The translations under genes and the position numbers were made by a program. Below are positions 14,795 to 16,090 of a stretch of DNA of 16,090 bases, piece by piece (within the stretch, counting starts at the first letter, position 1; every line of letters begins with the position of its first letter). The DNA is from JAFDWI01 sp964449375 (GTDB taxonomy: Bacteria; Actinomycetota; Acidimicrobiia; Acidimicrobiales; Iamiaceae): assembly GCA_964449375.1 (NCBI GenBank), contig CAYVAS010000062.1, positions 1 to 16,090 of the forward strand, read 5' to 3'. The notes beneath the pieces were generated by a model. That model was not told where the DNA came from and did not search any database. It saw nothing but the letters and a program-made list of their open reading frames with translations.

Positions 14795-15588
14795 GGCCGA
14801 CCTCCTCGTTCGTTCGCCGGCGCGCTTGCCGGTGTACCCGTCGGTTTCCGCGTCGGCATCGGAACCTCCTGGCCGTTGTGGCCCCGCCGCCCCTCGAAGG
14901 TCGGCCCCGGCCGGGACGCCGGATAGATCTGGTCGAACATCTCGTTGCCGTAGCCGTCCAGGCCGACGGATTCCTCCGCCGGGCCGTTCGCAGCGAGGGC
15001 GAGCATCGCGTCGGTCTCGGCGTCCGACATGGCCGGCAGCGCCGTCGAGACCGCCTCGATCGCGCCGTGCCAGGGCGAGCCGGCCTCCGCGAGGTGGCGG
15101 CGCAGCAACTCGAGCCCCGGACGATGCTGCTCCAAGATGCCCAAACCGGCCTCCAACGACGTACCCGCGGCGAACTCGAGCACGATCGACAGATGATCGG
15201 GCAGCTCGTCGCGGGTCACTTCCAGACCGCAGTCGAGGTAGATCTGGCGGATGTCGATGAGTGCCATACCCCGACGGCGGGTGTCGCCACTTGAGTAGTA
15301 GGTCAGGTACAGACAGCCCCGGCGGCGGGTGTCGAAGGTCTCCACGTAGCGTTCGCACAGGCTCACCGGATCGGCGGCGGCGAGCGCGTCGACGGTGCGC
15401 CCCAGCGGCTCGGCCAGGCGGGCATCCAGCCCGGCGGCGAGCCGGCCGATGTCATCGAGCCGGGCGCGCACCGAATCGTCTGGGTAGCCGATCAGCCACG
15501 ACGCGCACGCGAGTGCCGCCCGGACCTCATCGGCGTCCAGGCGATGTGCGGTACGCCGCTCACGGGTCCGCCCCAACAGCGGGGTCAC
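14791..15588 (-). CDS. narJ: NarJ, nitrate reductase assembly chaperone
   Basis: The 265-residue cytoplasmic chaperone helps Moco insertion into NarG and membrane docking of NarGH. The signature runs from YVETFDTRRRGCLYLTYY (81-98) through GDTRRRGMALIDIRQIY (101-117) to ELPDHLSIVLEFAA (128-141), all diagnostic for NarJ. The last 25 or so residues are a low-complexity Pro/Thr/Ala tail beyond the usual end. The start is GTG 15588, overlapping the narH stop (GTGA), with GAGGG 7 nt upstream (15600-15596). Upstream in-frame codons lie inside narH and show no family similarity. Its stop overlaps the narI start, so production of NarH, NarJ and NarI should be balanced. Confidence 0.95.
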   Translation of the reverse strand: MTPLLGRTRERRTAHRLDADEVRAALACASWLIGYPDDSVRARLDDIGRLAAGLDARLAEPLGRTVDALAAADPVSLCERYVETFDTRRRGCLYLTYYSSGDTRRRGMALIDIRQIYLDCGLEVTRDELPDHLSIVLEFAAGTSLEAGLGILEQHRPGLELLRRHLAEAGSPWHGAIEAVSTALPAMSDAETDAMLALAANGPAEESVGLDGYGNEMFDQIYPASRPGPTFEGRRGHNGQEVPMPTRKPTGTPASAPANERGGRP

Positions 15589-16090
15589 GTCCGGTCCCTC
15601 TTTCGGCTGGGCGAGGCGACCCGCTGCCAGATGCCGGGGGTCTTGCCCAGCGGTTCGCTCGACATCGCCTCGGTCATCCCCGGGCCGCCCTCGACGTTCA
15701 AGGCACAATCCGTGGCGATCGACTCGAGGTCGTGGGCCTCTTCGCGGTGCGCCGCCGGGATCACATAGCGCTCGTCGTATTTGGCGATCGCCAGCAGCCG
15801 GTACATCTGCTGCATCTGGATGCCACTCATGCCCACGGCGTTGGCGATCCCCTCCCTCGGGTCATTGCCCAGGTTGATGTCGCGCATGTAGGAGCGCATC
15901 GCCGCCAGCCGGTAGAGCACCCGCTCCACGGTGGGCACGTGGCCGGCAGTGAACAGGTTGGCGAGGTACTCCACCGGGATCCGCAGCGTGTCGATCGCCG
16001 AGAACAGATTCTCGGCGTCCTCGGCGTCGTAACCGGTGTCGCGCACCACATCCACCACCGGCGACAGCGGCGGGATGTACCAGACCATCG
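15585..16090 (-). CDS. narH: NarH, nitrate reductase beta subunit (C-terminal part)
   Basis: The visible 168 residues are the C-terminus of the iron-sulfur subunit, and the gene continues past the right edge. MVWYIPPLSPV opens the visible part. LRIPVEYLANLFTAG and RVLYRLAAMRSYMRD follow, then MYRLLAIAKYDERYVIPAAHRE, all well conserved in NarH. The cysteine clusters that bind the four Fe-S centres lie further upstream and are not visible. The tail after DLESIATDCALNVEGGPG differs from E. coli NarH, ending with a basic SPSRKRDRT. NarG should precede it outside the window. Confidence 0.95.
   Translation of the reverse strand, partial: MVWYIPPLSPVVDVVRDTGYDAEDAENLFSAIDTLRIPVEYLANLFTAGHVPTVERVLYRLAAMRSYMRDINLGNDPREGIANAVGMSGIQMQQMYRLLAIAKYDERYVIPAAHREEAHDLESIATDCALNVEGGPGMTEAMSSEPLGKTPGIWQRVASPSRKRDRT

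Overview
The window is high-GC DNA (judged by eye) with GTG and TTG starts, 4-nt start/stop overlaps, and TANNNT boxes directly before start codons that lack a Shine-Dalgarno. This fits an actinobacterium. The protein styles (Tat proteins with disordered Ser/Thr linkers, a BldC-like HTH-TOBE regulator) resemble the Acidimicrobiia (Ilumatobacter-like), but that placement is inference only.

Layout. (1) 1-1292: the start of an unidentified minus-strand gene and a plus-strand glycine-rich Tat-type surface protein. (2) 1289-4584, minus: a multicopper oxidase followed by a BBE-type FAD oxidoreductase, coupled by ATGA; both look like Tat-exported lipoproteins. (3) 4693-7800, minus: moaE-moeA-moaA-moaD, a tightly overlapped molybdenum cofactor (Moco) operon. 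(4) 7916-8389, plus: mogA, divergent from moaE. (5) 8439-8945, minus: moaC, convergent with mogA. (6) 9102-12006, plus: an HTH-TOBE molybdate-responsive regulator followed by modA-modB-modC, the molybdate ABC importer. (7) 12135-16090, minus: the 3' part of a nitrate reductase operon, narH(partial)-narJ-narI-mobA-moeA2. narG and the rest of narH should lie beyond the right edge.

How it works together. ModABC imports molybdate and the HTH-TOBE protein probably senses it. MoaA and MoaC convert GTP to cPMP, MoaD/MoaE make molybdopterin, MogA adenylylates it, and a MoeA inserts Mo. MobA adds GMP to give the bis-MGD form needed by NarG. NarJ matures the enzyme, and NarI anchors it and feeds it quinol electrons. 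The window is thus a molybdate-to-nitrate-respiration island. A MoeB-type MoaD activator is not seen here.

Most notable observations: a 4x ATGACGAC tandem repeat at the mobA/moeA2 junction that forms a chain of start-stop mini-cistrons (MTT-stop) stepping through all three frames; a MoaC homologue lacking the Lys/Asp/Lys residues considered catalytic; a glycine-rich protein with an internal Tat signal and an apparently permuted domain; a ModC without its regulatory TOBE domain next to a stand-alone HTH-TOBE protein; and a set of leaderless-type promoters.
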